Position numbers and translations under genes: made by a program | DNA from: Pseudomonas juntendi | Lineage (GTDB): Bacteria > Pseudomonadota > Gammaproteobacteria > Pseudomonadales > Pseudomonadaceae | DNA length: 55,202 nucleotides | NCBI RefSeq assembly: GCF_009932375.1 | Contig: NZ_BLJG01000006.1 | Coordinates: 1 to 55,202 of the forward strand | Direction of reading: 5' to 3' | Part shown: positions 10,020 through 19,460 of the stretch, in pieces | Layout of the letters: each line of letters opens with the position of its first letter | How positions within the stretch are numbered: the first letter of the stretch is position 1 | Notes under the pieces: model-generated | Told to the model about the DNA's origin: nothing | Database searches by the model: none | What the model saw: only the letters and a program-made list of their open reading frames with translations

Positions 10020-10681
10020 ACGGTGAATCCGCGATGCAACTGCTGGCCGATGACGATGCGCTCATCGACGACTGCTGGAACCGCATTGGTGTACATGGCA
10101 ACAAGCAATGCCCGCTACTGGAGCGGCACGTGCATTGCCGCAACTGCGAAGTCTACGCCGCTGCGGCTACCCGCCTGCTTGACCGCTATGCATTGGCGCA
10201 GGAGCACTCGGCGGCCGAGCGTGAGCCGCTGCAAGAGCACACCGGTCGCTCCATGTTGCTGTTCCGTCTGGGTGAAGAATGGCTGGCGCTGGCGACCGCC
10301 TGCCTGGCCGAAATCGCCCCGTTGCAGGCCGTGCATTCGTTGCCGCACCAGCGCTCGCGGGTGTTGCAGGGGGTCGCCAATGTGCGTGGGGCGCTGGTGC
10401 CATGCCTGTCATTGGCCGACTTGCTGGGGGTTCAGGCGGGTGCTGCCGAGCAGCGCAGCGGCCGGGCGATGCCACGCATGCTGATCCTGGCCAGCGAGGG
10501 CGGCCCGGTGGTGGTGGCGGTCGAGGAAATCGACGGCATCCACCGGCTCGACCCGCTGTTGCTGGGCAGTGGCCAGGACGCCACCCGCTATACCGCGGCG
10601 GTGCTGCAATGGCGCGGGCGCAGCGTGCGGGTACTGGACGATCAACACTTACTGGCTGCCGTGCAGCGGAGCTTGTCATGA
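10016..10681 (+). CDS. wspD: CheW-like coupling protein WspD
   Basis: A 221-residue protein with an N-terminal Cys/His-bearing segment (about 20-60, CPLLERHVHCRNCEVYAAA) and a C-terminal CheW domain (about 75-215). It is the second adaptor of the Wsp array. The GTG at 10016 overlaps the wspC stop and has a GGGAG Shine-Dalgarno 8 bases upstream; an in-frame ATG at 10034 is a weaker alternative. Its stop overlaps the wspE start. Confidence 0.9.
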   Translation: MNGESAMQLLADDDALIDDCWNRIGVHGNKQCPLLERHVHCRNCEVYAAAATRLLDRYALAQEHSAAEREPLQEHTGRSMLLFRLGEEWLALATACLAEIAPLQAVHSLPHQRSRVLQGVANVRGALVPCLSLADLLGVQAGAAEQRSGRAMPRMLILASEGGPVVVAVEEIDGIHRLDPLLLGSGQDATRYTAAVLQWRGRSVRVLDDQHLLAAVQRSLS

Positions 10682-12996
10682 CCCCAGAGCAAATGCGCGA
10701 CGCCTCGTTGCTCGAGCTGTTCAGCCTGGAGGCCGAAGCGCAGACCCAGGTGCTCAGCGCCGGCCTGATGGCACTCGAGCGCAACCCTACCCAGGCTGAC
10801 CAGCTCGAGGCGTGCATGCGCGCGGCCCACTCGCTCAAGGGCGCCGCCCGTATCGTTGGCGTGGACGCGGGCGTCAGCGTCGCGCATGTCATGGAGGATT
10901 GCCTGGTAGCCGCCCAGGAGGGGCGCCTGCGGTTGAATGCCGAGCATATCGATGCGCTGTTGCAGGGGACCGACTTGCTGATGCGCATTGCCACACCGGG
11001 CGACAGTGCGGCGCAGGCGACCCTGCCGGTGTTTCTTGCGCAGATGGCCAGCCTGCTCGACCCGGGCGGCGCCGGCGTGCCGCCGCTGCCCGTGGCGGCA
11101 GGGGCCGTATCGCCGTCGTCGCCGTCGGTCAGCCCGCCGCCGGCACCGTTGGTGCTGCCCAGTGAGCTGTCAGAGCCCGACGCCGAGCCTGAGCCCGAGC
11201 CCGAGCCAGCGCTGCGGCGCAAGGTGGGCAAGCGCGTCGGCGATGCAGGCGAACGGGTGTTACGGGTCACTGCCGACCGCCTGAACAGCCTGCTCGACCT
11301 GTCCAGCAAGTCGCTGGTGGAGACCCAGCGCCTGAAGCCTTACCTGGCCACCCTGCAGCGCCTCAAACGCATGCACGGCCAAGGGATGCAGGCGCTCGAC
11401 GGCGTGCGCATGCAGCTGGAAGACAGCGGCCACAACAGTGAAGTGCTCGAAGCCTTGGCGCAAACCCAGCGCCTGCTGGTCGAGACCCAGCAGATCCTGC
11501 AACAGCAGGCCGCCGACCTCGATGAGTTCGGCTGGCAGGCCAGTCAGCGTGCGCAGTTGCTGTACGACACGGCCCTGGCCTGCCGCATGCGGCCATTCGC
11601 CGATGTGCTGGCCGGGCAGAGTCGCATGGTCCGAGACCTCGGCCGCTCGCTGGGCAAGCCGGTACGGCTGGTGGTGGAGGGCGAAAAAACCCAGGTCGAC
11701 CGTGATGTGCTGGAAAAGCTTGAAGCGCCATTGACCCACCTGTTGCGCAATGCCGTGGACCACGGCATCGAACTTCCGGAACGGCGCCTGCTGGCGGGCA
11801 AGCCAGCGGAAGGGCTGGTGCGCCTGCGTGCCTCGCACCAGGCTGGCATGCTCAGCCTGGAGCTGATCGACGATGGCGCCGGTATCGACCTGGAGCGCCT
11901 GCGCGGCAGTATCGTCGAGCGCGCCCTGTCGCCGGCCGACACCGTGGCGCGCATGAGCGAAGCGGAACTGCTGACATTCCTGTTCCTGCCCGGCTTCAGC
12001 CTGCGCGACAAGGTGACCGAAGTGTCCGGGCGCGGCGTGGGGCTGGATGCGGTGCAACACATGATTCGCGAACTGCGCGGCTCGATCGAGCTGAGCCAGC
12101 AGCCAGGGCAGGGCTGCCGCTTCCATCTGCAGGTGCCGTTGACCCTGTCCGTGGTGCGTAGCCTGGTCGTCGAGGTCGGTGGCGAGGCTTACGCTTTTCC
12201 GCTGGCGCATATCGAGCGCACCCTGGACGTCACCGCCGAGCAGATCGTGCAGATCGAAGGCCGCCAGCACTTCTGGCACGAGGGCCGGCACATCGGCCTG
12301 GTGGCGGCCAGCCAGTTGCTCAACCGCCCGCTGGGGCAAAGCGACGGCAGCAGCCTGCGGGTCGTGGTGATCCGTGAGCGCGAGCAACTGTACGGTGTGG
12401 CCGTGGAGCGCCTGGTAGGCGAACGCGTGCTGGTGGTGATGCCGCTCGACCCACGGCTGGGCAAGGTGCAGGACATTTCTTCGGGGGCCTTGCTCGATGA
12501 TGGTTCAGTGGTGCTGATCGTCGATGTCGAAGACCTGCTGCGCTCGGTGGATAAACTGCTGAGCACCGGCAGCCTGGAGCGTATCGAACGCGGCAGCGGC
12601 GGCACCCGTGGGGTGGCGCACAAACGCATCCTGGTGGTCGACGACTCACTGACCGTGCGCGAGCTGCAGCGCAAGCTGCTCAGCCACCGTGGCTACGACG
12701 TGGCGGTAGCGGTAGACGGCATGGACGGCTGGAACGCCTTGCGCAGTGAAGACTTCGATTTGCTGATCACCGATATCGACATGCCACGCATGGACGGTAT
12801 CGAACTGGTCACCCTGGTGCGGCGCGACCAGCGCCTGCAAGGCTTGCCAGTGATGGTGGTGTCCTACAAAGACCGTGAGGAAGACCGGCGGCGTGGCCTG
12901 GACGCCGGCGCCGACTACTATTTGGCAAAGGCCAGTTTCCACGACGACGCGTTGCTGGATGCTGTGGTGGAACTGATCGGGGGGGCTCAGGGATGA
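10678..12996 (+). CDS. wspE: Hybrid CheA-type histidine kinase WspE
   Basis: A 772-residue hybrid kinase. Order: HPt domain with phospho-accepting His51 (AAHSLKGAAR), a Pro/Glu-rich linker (about 135-180), dimerisation helices, HATPase domain (HLLRNAVDHGIELPERR, near 354), CheW-like regulatory domain and a C-terminal receiver with Asp699 (LITDIDMPRMDG). It phosphorylates WspR (output) and WspF (adaptation). The ATG at 10678 gives ATGA overlap with wspD; the open frame extends upstream to 10279, but that part is the wspD region in another frame. The linker is encoded by near-identical GAGCCC units. Confidence 0.94.
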   Translation: MTPEQMRDASLLELFSLEAEAQTQVLSAGLMALERNPTQADQLEACMRAAHSLKGAARIVGVDAGVSVAHVMEDCLVAAQEGRLRLNAEHIDALLQGTDLLMRIATPGDSAAQATLPVFLAQMASLLDPGGAGVPPLPVAAGAVSPSSPSVSPPPAPLVLPSELSEPDAEPEPEPEPALRRKVGKRVGDAGERVLRVTADRLNSLLDLSSKSLVETQRLKPYLATLQRLKRMHGQGMQALDGVRMQLEDSGHNSEVLEALAQTQRLLVETQQILQQQAADLDEFGWQASQRAQLLYDTALACRMRPFADVLAGQSRMVRDLGRSLGKPVRLVVEGEKTQVDRDVLEKLEAPLTHLLRNAVDHGIELPERRLLAGKPAEGLVRLRASHQAGMLSLELIDDGAGIDLERLRGSIVERALSPADTVARMSEAELLTFLFLPGFSLRDKVTEVSGRGVGLDAVQHMIRELRGSIELSQQPGQGCRFHLQVPLTLSVVRSLVVEVGGEAYAFPLAHIERTLDVTAEQIVQIEGRQHFWHEGRHIGLVAASQLLNRPLGQSDGSSLRVVVIREREQLYGVAVERLVGERVLVVMPLDPRLGKVQDISSGALLDDGSVVLIVDVEDLLRSVDKLLSTGSLERIERGSGGTRGVAHKRILVVDDSLTVRELQRKLLSHRGYDVAVAVDGMDGWNALRSEDFDLLITDIDMPRMDGIELVTLVRRDQRLQGLPVMVVSYKDREEDRRRGLDAGADYYLAKASFHDDALLDAVVELIGGAQG

Positions 12997-14006
12997 AGAT
13001 CGCCATCGTCAATGACATGCCCATGGCGGTCGAGGCCCTACGCCGCGCAGTCGCCCTTGAGCCCGCGCACGAGCTGGTGTGGGTGGCCAGCAATGGCGCC
13101 GAGGCAGTGCAGCGTTGTACCGAGCAGCTTCCGGACCTGATCCTCATGGACCTGATCATGCCGGTGATGGATGGCGTGGAGGCGACCCGGCGGATCATGG
13201 CCGAAACCCCATGTGCCATCGTCGTCGTCACGGTCGACCGCAAGCAGAACGTGCACCGGGTGTTCGAGGCCATGGGCCATGGCGCGCTCGATGTGGTGGA
13301 CACCCCAGCGCTGGGCGCGGGTGATCCCCGCGAAGCGGCGGCCCCGCTGCTGCGCAAGATCCTCAATATCGGCTGGCTGATTGGCCAGCAGCGTGCACCG
13401 GTTGCGCGCCCGGTTGAGCTGCCGCTGCGCGAAGCTTCACAGCGTCGCGGCCTGGTGGCGATTGGTTCGTCGGCCGGTGGCCCGGCAGCCCTGGAAGTGT
13501 TGCTCAAAGGCTTGCCGCCGGCGTTTCCGGCGGCCATCGTGCTGGTCCAGCATGTGGACCAGGTATTTGCCGCAGGCATGGCCGAGTGGCTCGGCAATGC
13601 CGCCAACCGGCAGGTGCGGCTGGCCCGTGAAGGCGAGCCGCCGCAGCCGGGCGTGGTGCTGCTGGCCGGCACCAATCACCATATCCGCCTGCTAAAGAAC
13701 GGCCAACTGGCCTACACTCCCGAGCCTGTGAACGAAATCTACCGGCCCTCGATCAATGTGTTTTTCGAGAGCGTGGCCCAATACTGGCACGGCGATGCGG
13801 TGGGGGTATTGCTCACCGGCATGGGCCGCGACGGTGCCCAAGGCCTGAAGCTGATGCGTCAGCAGGGTTTCCTGACCATTGCCCAGGACCAGGCCAGCAG
13901 CGCGGTGTACGGCATGCCCAAGGCCGCCGCAGCCATTGATGCTGCCGTGGAAATTCGCCCGCTGGACCGCATCGCCGGGCGCTTGACGGAAATTTTTGGA
14001 AAATGA
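12993..14006 (+). CDS. wspF: CheB-type methylesterase WspF
   Basis: A 337-residue receiver plus methylesterase that removes methyl groups from WspA and so dampens signalling. The receiver phosphorylation site is Asp53 (ILMDLIMPVMDG). The catalytic triad is visible as Ser in GSSAGGP (about 159-160), His187 (LVQHVDQ) and Asp280 (GMGRDGA). The start overlaps the wspE stop by 4 bases. Loss-of-function wspF alleles give high c-di-GMP and wrinkly colonies in related pseudomonads; this copy looks intact. Confidence 0.95.
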   Translation: MKIAIVNDMPMAVEALRRAVALEPAHELVWVASNGAEAVQRCTEQLPDLILMDLIMPVMDGVEATRRIMAETPCAIVVVTVDRKQNVHRVFEAMGHGALDVVDTPALGAGDPREAAAPLLRKILNIGWLIGQQRAPVARPVELPLREASQRRGLVAIGSSAGGPAALEVLLKGLPPAFPAAIVLVQHVDQVFAAGMAEWLGNAANRQVRLAREGEPPQPGVVLLAGTNHHIRLLKNGQLAYTPEPVNEIYRPSINVFFESVAQYWHGDAVGVLLTGMGRDGAQGLKLMRQQGFLTIAQDQASSAVYGMPKAAAAIDAAVEIRPLDRIAGRLTEIFGK

Positions 14007-14057
14007 CGACACGTATTGAATCACGCCGCCACGCCGGTAGTGATCGGGTGACCATGT

Positions 14058-15062
14058 ATGGATGATTTACCGATCGAAGGTTTCGCGACCACCAACGAAA
14101 ACTCGGCGATGGTACTGCTGGTCGACGATCAGGCCATGATCGGCGAGGCCGTGAGGCGAGGGTTGGCCAACCAGGACAACATCGACTTCCACTTCTGTGC
14201 CGACCCCCACCAGGCGGTGGCCCAGGCCATGCGCATCAAGCCCACGGTCATCCTTCAGGACCTGATCATGCCGGGCCTGGACGGCTTGACCCTGGTGCGT
14301 GAGTACCGCAACAACCCGGTGACCCAGGACATTCCGATCATCGTGCTCTCCACCAAGGAAGACCCTCTGGTCAAGAGCGCGGCGTTCGCGGCCGGGGCCA
14401 ATGATTACCTGGTCAAGCTGCCGGACACCATCGAACTGGTGGCGCGTATTCGCTACCACTCGCGCTCCTACCTGACCCTGCTGCAGCGCGACGAGGCCTA
14501 CCGCGCCCTGCGCGTCAGCCAGCAGCAGTTGCTGGATTCCAACCTGATGCTGCAGCGGCTGATGAACTCCGATGGCCTGACCGGGCTGTCCAACCGCCGG
14601 CACTTCGACGAATACCTGGAACTGGAGTGGCGCCGGGCCATGCGCGAGCAGCAACAACTGTCGCTGCTGATGATCGACGTGGACTACTTCAAGGCCTTCA
14701 ACGACAGCTTCGGCCACCTGGCCGGTGACGAGGCGCTGCGCCAGGTGGCCGAGTCGATCCGCGGCTCGTGCTCGCGGCCCAGTGACCTGCCCGCGCGTTA
14801 CGGCGGCGAGGAATTCGCCCTGGTGCTGCCCAACACCTCGCCTGGCGGGGCACGTCTGGTGGCCGAAAAGCTGCGCCAGACCGTGCATGGCCTGGGGATC
14901 CCGCACACTGCACCGGCGGCTGATGCGTTCCTGACCGTGAGCATCGGCCTGGCCACCCAGACCCCGAGTATCGGCAGCCATTGCCGGCAACTGATCTCGG
15001 CGGCCGACAAGGGCCTGTACCTGGCCAAGAATGGCGGGCGCAACCAGGTCGGCATTGCCTGA
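14058..15062 (+). CDS. wspR: Diguanylate cyclase response regulator WspR
   Basis: A 334-residue output protein: N-terminal receiver with Asp68 ([12 protein letters not shown]), a linker helix, and a GGDEF domain that makes c-di-GMP from GTP. The active-site motif is GGEEF at 249-253, and the inhibitory-site RxxD (R240-P-S-D243) sits five residues before it, so product inhibition is expected. There are 51 bases between wspF and this gene, the only real gap in the operon. Phosphorylated WspR forms active clusters in P. aeruginosa. Confidence 0.96.
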   Translation: MDDLPIEGFATTNENSAMVLLVDDQAMIGEAVRRGLANQDNIDFHFCADPHQAVAQAMRIKPTVILQDLIMPGLDGLTLVREYRNNPVTQDIPIIVLSTKEDPLVKSAAFAAGANDYLVKLPDTIELVARIRYHSRSYLTLLQRDEAYRALRVSQQQLLDSNLMLQRLMNSDGLTGLSNRRHFDEYLELEWRRAMREQQQLSLLMIDVDYFKAFNDSFGHLAGDEALRQVAESIRGSCSRPSDLPARYGGEEFALVLPNTSPGGARLVAEKLRQTVHGLGIPHTAPAADAFLTVSIGLATQTPSIGSHCRQLISAADKGLYLAKNGGRNQVGIA

Positions 15063-15146
15063 CGCGCCGATAGCAGCACCGGCCCTCGTGGTAGCTCATG
15101 TACAGGCTACCGCCCGGCGGGTCTGCCGCCCTGCGGCGGACTCGGT

Positions 15147-15152
15147 TATACT
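15147..15152 (+). promoter_or_regulatory. Candidate -10 element for prfB-lysS
   Basis: TATACT lies 38 bases upstream of the prfB ATG, in the 128-base gap after wspR. A GC-rich imperfect hairpin (about 15119-15141) precedes it and may end wsp transcription. No clear -35 is seen. Confidence 0.45.
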
Positions 15153-15190
15153 CGCAGGCTTTTCACCGAATTCGTGCGAGTAGCCAGCCC

Positions 15191-16286
15191 ATGGAAATCC
15201 AACCGATCCTGAACACCATCAAGGACCTCACCGAGCGTTCCCAGTCAATTCGGGGGTATCTTTGACTACGATCACAAGCATGACCGCCTGATCGAAGTCA
15301 ACCGCGAGCTGGAAGACCCCAACGTCTGGAACAAGCCCGAGTACGCGCAGGCCCTGGGCCGCGAGCGTGCCATGCTGGCACAGGTGGTCGAGACCCTGGA
15401 CAAGCTGTCCAACGGCCTGGGCGACTGCCAGGACTTGCTCGACATGGCTGTCGAGGAAAATGACGAAGGCGCCGTCGGCGACGTCGTGACCGAGCTGGAA
15501 GGCCTGGAAGAAAACCTGGCTCAGCTTGAGTTCCGTCGCATGTTCAGCGGCGAAATGGACATGAACAACGCCTACCTGGATATCCAGGCCGGCTCTGGCG
15601 GTACCGAGGCGCAGGACTGGGCCAACATCCTGCTGCGCATGTACCTGCGCTGGGCCGACAAGCGTGGTTTCGACGCCACCATCATCGAACTGTCCGAAGG
15701 TGAAGTAGCCGGTATCAAGGGCGCCACCGTGCACATCAAGGGCGAGTACGCCTTTGGCTGGCTGCGCACCGAAATCGGCGTGCACCGCCTGGTGCGCAAG
15801 AGCCCGTTCGACTCCGGCGCCCGTCGCCACACCTCGTTCTCGGCGGTGTTCGTTTCGCCAGAAATCGACGACAAGGTCGAAATCGAGATCAACCCGTCCG
15901 ACCTGCGCATCGATACCTACCGTTCCTCCGGTGCCGGTGGCCAGCACGTCAACACCACCGACTCGGCCGTACGTATCACCCACGTACCGACCAACACCGT
16001 GGTGGCGTGCCAGAACGAACGTTCGCAGCACGCCAACAAGGACACCGCCATGAAAATGCTGCGGGCCAAGTTGTACGAGCTGGAAATGCAAAAGCGCAAC
16101 GCCGCTTCGCAGGCGTTGGAAGACAGCAAGTCGGACATCGGCTGGGGCCACCAGATCCGCTCCTACGTGCTGGATGACTCGCGTATCAAGGACCTGCGTA
16201 CCGGCGTGGAACGCAGCGACTGCCAGAAGGTGCTGGACGGCGACCTCGATCAGTACCTGGAAGCAAGCCTGAAGCAGGGCCTGTAA
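15191..16286 (+). CDS. prfB: Peptide chain release factor 2 (programmed +1 frameshift)
   Basis: RF2 ends translation at UGA and UAA. The gene is in two frames: codons 1-24 run from ATG 15191 to CTT 15260-15262, then an in-frame TGA at 15263; reading resumes in +1 at GAC 15264, giving 364 residues, the usual length. The stop-recognition tripeptide SPF (KSPFDSG) and the catalytic GGQ at 249-251 are intact, so this is autoregulation and not a pseudogene. lysS follows 92 bases downstream, the common gammaproteobacterial arrangement. Confidence 0.97.
15251..15265 (+). promoter_or_regulatory. prfB +1 programmed frameshift site
   Basis: The site reads CGG GGG TAT CTT TGA C: a G-rich Shine-Dalgarno-like stimulator, the CTT slippery codon and the UGA stop followed by C, a poor termination context. 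This matches the E. coli prfB site apart from CGG replacing AGG. Low RF2 lets the ribosome slip and restores RF2. Confidence 0.96.
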
Positions 16287-16378
16287 GCCGTACTCCACCG
16301 CCGCGCCATCGGCCAACCGCCGCTGGCGCGTGCCCTGCCCGAAAAGGGCAACGAATACCTGATGGAAAAAATGACCAG

Positions 16379-17881
16379 ATGAGCGACCTCAAGACCGAAT
16401 CGCAAGACCTGCAACAGGAAGAGAATGCCCTGATCGCCCTGCGCAAGGAAAAACTTGCCGCCGAGCGTGCCAAGGGCAATGCCTTCCCCAATGACTTCCG
16501 TCGCGACAGCTACTGCAACGACCTGCAGAAGCAGTACGCGGACAAGACCAAGGAAGAGCTGGAAGCAGCCGCGATTCCGGTCAAGGTGGCGGGCCGCATC
16601 ATGCTCAACCGTGGCTCGTTCATGGTGATCCAGGACATGACCGGCCGCATTCAGGTCTACGTCAACCGCAAGACCCTGCCGGAAGAAACCCTGGCCGCAG
16701 TCAAAACCTGGGACCTGGGCGACATCATCAGCGCCGAAGGCACCCTGGCCCGCTCTGGCAAAGGCGACCTGTACGTCGAAATGACCAACGTGCGCCTGCT
16801 GACCAAGTCGCTGCGCCCGCTGCCCGACAAGCACCACGGCCTGACCGATACCGAGCAGCGCTACCGCCAGCGCTACGTCGACCTGATGGTCAACGAAGAA
16901 ACCCGCCACACCTTCCGTGTGCGCTCGCAGGTGATCTCGCACATTCGCAAGTTCCTCATCGAGCGTGACTTCCTCGAAGTCGAAACGCCCATGCTGCAAA
17001 CCATCCCGGGTGGTGCTGCGGCCAAGCCGTTCGAAACCCACCACAACGCCCTGGACATGGCCATGTTCCTGCGCATTGCGCCGGAGCTGTACCTCAAGCG
17101 GCTTGTCGTGGGTGGGTTCGAGAAGGTGTTCGAGATCAACCGCAACTTCCGTAACGAAGGTGTTTCGACCCGGCACAACCCGGAATTCACCATGCTCGAG
17201 TTCTACCAGGCCTACGCCGACTACCGCGACAACATGGACCTCACCGAGGAACTGTTCCGCGAGCTGGCGCAGCTGGTTCTGGGCAGCACCGACGTACCGT
17301 ACGGCGACAAGGTGTTCCACTTCGGCGAGCCGTTCGCCCGCCTGTCGGTGTTCGACTCGATCCTCAAGTACAACCCGGAGCTGACCGCTGCCGACCTGCA
17401 GGACGTCGACCGCGCCCGTGACATCGCCAAGAAGGCCGGTGCCAAGGTGCTGGGCCACGAAGGCCTGGGCAAGCTGCAGGTGATGATTTTCGAGGAGCTG
17501 GTCGAGCACAAGCTGGAGCAGCCCCACTTCATCACCGAGTACCCGTTCGAGGTGTCGCCGCTGGCCCGTCGCAACGACGACAACCCGGCCGTGACCGACC
17601 GTTTCGAGCTGTTCATCGGTGGCCGCGAAATCGCCAACGCCTACTCCGAGCTCAACGATGCCGAAGACCAGGCCGAGCGCTTCCTGGCCCAGGTAGCCGA
17701 GAAAGACGCCGGTGACGACGAAGCCATGCACTACGACGCCGACTTCGTTCGCGCGCTGGAGTACGGCATGCCGCCGACCGCGGGTGAAGGCATTGGTATC
17801 GACCGCCTGGTGATGCTGCTGACCAACTCGCCGTCGATCCGCGATGTGATCCTGTTCCCGCACATGCGCCCGCAGGCCTGA
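16379..17881 (+). CDS. lysS: Lysyl-tRNA synthetase (class II)
   Basis: A 500-residue class II lysyl-tRNA synthetase. An N-terminal OB-fold anticodon-binding domain (about 60-150, [20 protein letters not shown]) precedes the catalytic domain with motif 2 [18 protein letters not shown] and motif 3 [19 protein letters not shown]. It charges tRNA-Lys in the cytoplasm. It is probably cotranscribed with prfB and is followed by a good terminator. Confidence 0.97.
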   Translation: MSDLKTESQDLQQEENALIALRKEKLAAERAKGNAFPNDFRRDSYCNDLQKQYADKTKEELEAAAIPVKVAGRIMLNRGSFMVIQDMTGRIQVYVNRKTLPEETLAAVKTWDLGDIISAEGTLARSGKGDLYVEMTNVRLLTKSLRPLPDKHHGLTDTEQRYRQRYVDLMVNEETRHTFRVRSQVISHIRKFLIERDFLEVETPMLQTIPGGAAAKPFETHHNALDMAMFLRIAPELYLKRLVVGGFEKVFEINRNFRNEGVSTRHNPEFTMLEFYQAYADYRDNMDLTEELFRELAQLVLGSTDVPYGDKVFHFGEPFARLSVFDSILKYNPELTAADLQDVDRARDIAKKAGAKVLGHEGLGKLQVMIFEELVEHKLEQPHFITEYPFEVSPLARRNDDNPAVTDRFELFIGGREIANAYSELNDAEDQAERFLAQVAEKDAGDDEAMHYDADFVRALEYGMPPTAGEGIGIDRLVMLLTNSPSIRDVILFPHMRPQA

Positions 17882-17892
17882 GTGAGCTGAAC

Positions 17893-17919
17893 GAGCCGCC
17901 TTTTCAGGCGGCTTTTCTT
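17893..17919 (+). terminator. Rho-independent terminator after lysS
   Basis: GCCGCC and GGCGGC pair around a TTTTCA loop, followed by TTTTCTTT, 12 bases after the lysS stop. Confidence 0.85.
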
Positions 17920-17924
17920 TGCGA

Positions 17925-18013
17925 GCGGCAAGCCATAAGCGGCAAGCTACAAGAAACGGCAGTCCGCGTGCATTCCGCTTTTTCTGGTGGCTTGCCGCTT
18001 GTAGCTTGCCGCT
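17925..18013. repeat. Palindromic repeat (CAAGCTACAAG/CTTGTAGCTTG type)
   Basis: Complementary arms at 17938-17953 and 17998-18013 (16 bases), with an outer overlapping pair GCGGCAAGCC / GGCTTGCCGC at 17925-17934 and 17989-17998. It lies between the lysS terminator and the TetR gene and resembles the element at 43281-43351 in design. Confidence 0.7.
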
Positions 18014-18031
18014 TCTTCCGTGAGGTCCCCT

Positions 18032-18748
18032 ATGACACCCGCCACCCCTCACCAGGGCGCCGCCGGCATCGCCACCGCCGTCGCCGAAAGCGTGCAATAC
18101 CAAGGCCGCAAAGCTGCCCGCCAGGGCAGCGAACAGCGTCGCCAGCAGATTCTCGATGCCGCCATGCGCATCGTCGTGCGCGATGGCGTTCGCGGTGTGC
18201 GTCACCGGGCGGTGGCTGCCGAGGCCGGTGTGCCTTTGTCGGCCACCACCTACTATTTCAAGGACATCGAGGACCTGCTCACCGATACCTTCGCCCAGTA
18301 CGTCGAACGCAGCGCCGCCTACATGGCCAAACTGTGGGCCAACACCGAAGTTGTGCTGCGCCAGCTGCTGGCCCAAGGGGATGGCAGCCCGCAGGCGCGG
18401 GCACGGCTGGCTGACGAAGTGGCACGCATGACCGCCGACTACGTGCAGCGCCAACTGCTGAACCGCCGCGACTTCCTGATGGCCGAACAGGCGTTCCGCC
18501 AAGAGGCGCTGCTGTGCCCGCGCCTGGCCGAACTGGTCTGTGCGCACGAGCAGATCCTGCTGCACGGCACCCGCCAATTGCTGCAGGTGGTCGGTTCGCG
18601 GCAGCCGGAACAGGACGCCCAAATGTTGACGGCGATTATCGAGCAGATGGAATATCAGGGCCTGCTCAAGGATGCCAGCGCGCAAGCCGATGGGCAGATG
18701 CTCGCTATGCTTACCCGATACCTGCAACTGGTGCTGGCATCGGCCTGA
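18032..18748 (+). CDS. TetR-family transcriptional regulator
   Basis: A 238-residue regulator with an N-terminal TetR helix-turn-helix (about 38-90; QILDAAMRIVVRDGVRGVRH, then AGVPLSATTYYFKDIEDLL) after an unusually long 35-residue polar tail. The C-terminal ligand domain is all-helical and unassigned. ATG 18032 has GAGG 6 bases upstream; a GTG at 18020 is in frame but lacks one. The lipoprotein gene follows after 28 bases and is the most likely partner or target. Confidence 0.85.
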   Translation: MTPATPHQGAAGIATAVAESVQYQGRKAARQGSEQRRQQILDAAMRIVVRDGVRGVRHRAVAAEAGVPLSATTYYFKDIEDLLTDTFAQYVERSAAYMAKLWANTEVVLRQLLAQGDGSPQARARLADEVARMTADYVQRQLLNRRDFLMAEQAFRQEALLCPRLAELVCAHEQILLHGTRQLLQVVGSRQPEQDAQMLTAIIEQMEYQGLLKDASAQADGQMLAMLTRYLQLVLASA

Positions 18749-18776
18749 GCGAGACCGACTTTTCAAGGAGAACCTG

Positions 18777-19325
18777 ATGAAAGCCTGGCGTGTGGTGTTG
18801 TTGACTTTGTCATTCCTGCTGCTGGGCGGTTGTCTGGTGACCTTCCATGAGCCATTGCCCAGCAATCAGGCCGCGCCCAAGGCCTTGCTCGGCAAGTGGA
18901 GCAGCAAGGACGCCTGGGGTGAGCCATTGAAGCTCACCATCACCCGTAGCAGTGGCAATGCCTACAAGGCGGTCGCCACGGCCAAAGGCAAGGCACCGGA
19001 AGCCTACATGTTCACGGTGTCGCGCCACGGTAACCGCTGGTACCTGTCGGCCGGTGTGCCCAAGCGCCTGGGCGGCAATTTCCTGATTGGCGGCTTCGAT
19101 ATCGTCGATGGCAAGGAACTGGTGCTGTACAACCTGGATGTCGAGCAAGTGCAGCAGGCAGTGGACAAACAGGAACTGACCGGGCGCAGTACCGAGGTGC
19201 CGGAAGGCAACGGCGATGGTGTGTTGATCGATAGCCCGTCGGCGCGGGTGCTGGCGTACCTGGACGACCCGGCCAATTCGGACCTGTTCGTTGAAGTGGC
19301 CCGGTTCCAGCGGTCCGGCAAATGA
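18777..19325 (+). CDS. Predicted outer-membrane lipoprotein of unknown function
   Basis: A 182-residue protein with a lipoprotein signal peptide (MKAWRVVLLTLSFLLLGGC, acylated Cys19) and Val at +2, compatible with outer-membrane sorting. The mature part is compact and beta-rich (LGKWSSKDAWGEPLKLTITR, AYMFTVSRHGNRWYLSAGV), the shape of a small ligand-binding or lipocalin-like domain, though I do not recognise a named family. AAGGAG sits 7 bases before the ATG. It is 28 bases after the TetR gene, so they are probably cotranscribed. Confidence 0.8.
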   Translation: MKAWRVVLLTLSFLLLGGCLVTFHEPLPSNQAAPKALLGKWSSKDAWGEPLKLTITRSSGNAYKAVATAKGKAPEAYMFTVSRHGNRWYLSAGVPKRLGGNFLIGGFDIVDGKELVLYNLDVEQVQQAVDKQELTGRSTEVPEGNGDGVLIDSPSARVLAYLDDPANSDLFVEVARFQRSGK

Positions 19326-19337
19326 CCGTGCTGGCTT

Positions 19338-19421
19338 CATCGCCGGCAAGCCAGCTCCCACAGGTACAGCACAGGGCCCCAAGGCAGTGATGAACCTGTG
19401 GGAGCTGGCTTGCCGGCGATG
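19338..19421. repeat. REP-type inverted repeat
   Basis: Perfect 28-base arms (19338-19365 and 19394-19421) containing GGCAAGCCAGCTCCCACAGG and its complement, a form common in fluorescent pseudomonads. It separates the lipoprotein gene from the QEGLA gene by 135 bases. Confidence 0.85.
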
Positions 19422-19460
19422 AGGCCGGTACAGGTTTTCTGTACTAGAAAGGAGTCCCCG

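Noticed and set aside
10279..10677. N-terminal extension of WspE to 905 residues
   Set aside because: It overlaps wspD in another frame; ATG 10678 begins a normal HPt domain and gives the ATGA overlap seen throughout the operon.
15191..15265. prfB as a frameshifted pseudogene
   Set aside because: The in-frame TGA is the conserved autoregulatory site and all RF2 motifs are intact after the +1 shift.
16250..18865. Minus-strand open frame of 871 codons over lysS and the TetR gene
   Set aside because: It crosses several plus-strand genes, a terminator and a repeat; no domain can be seen.
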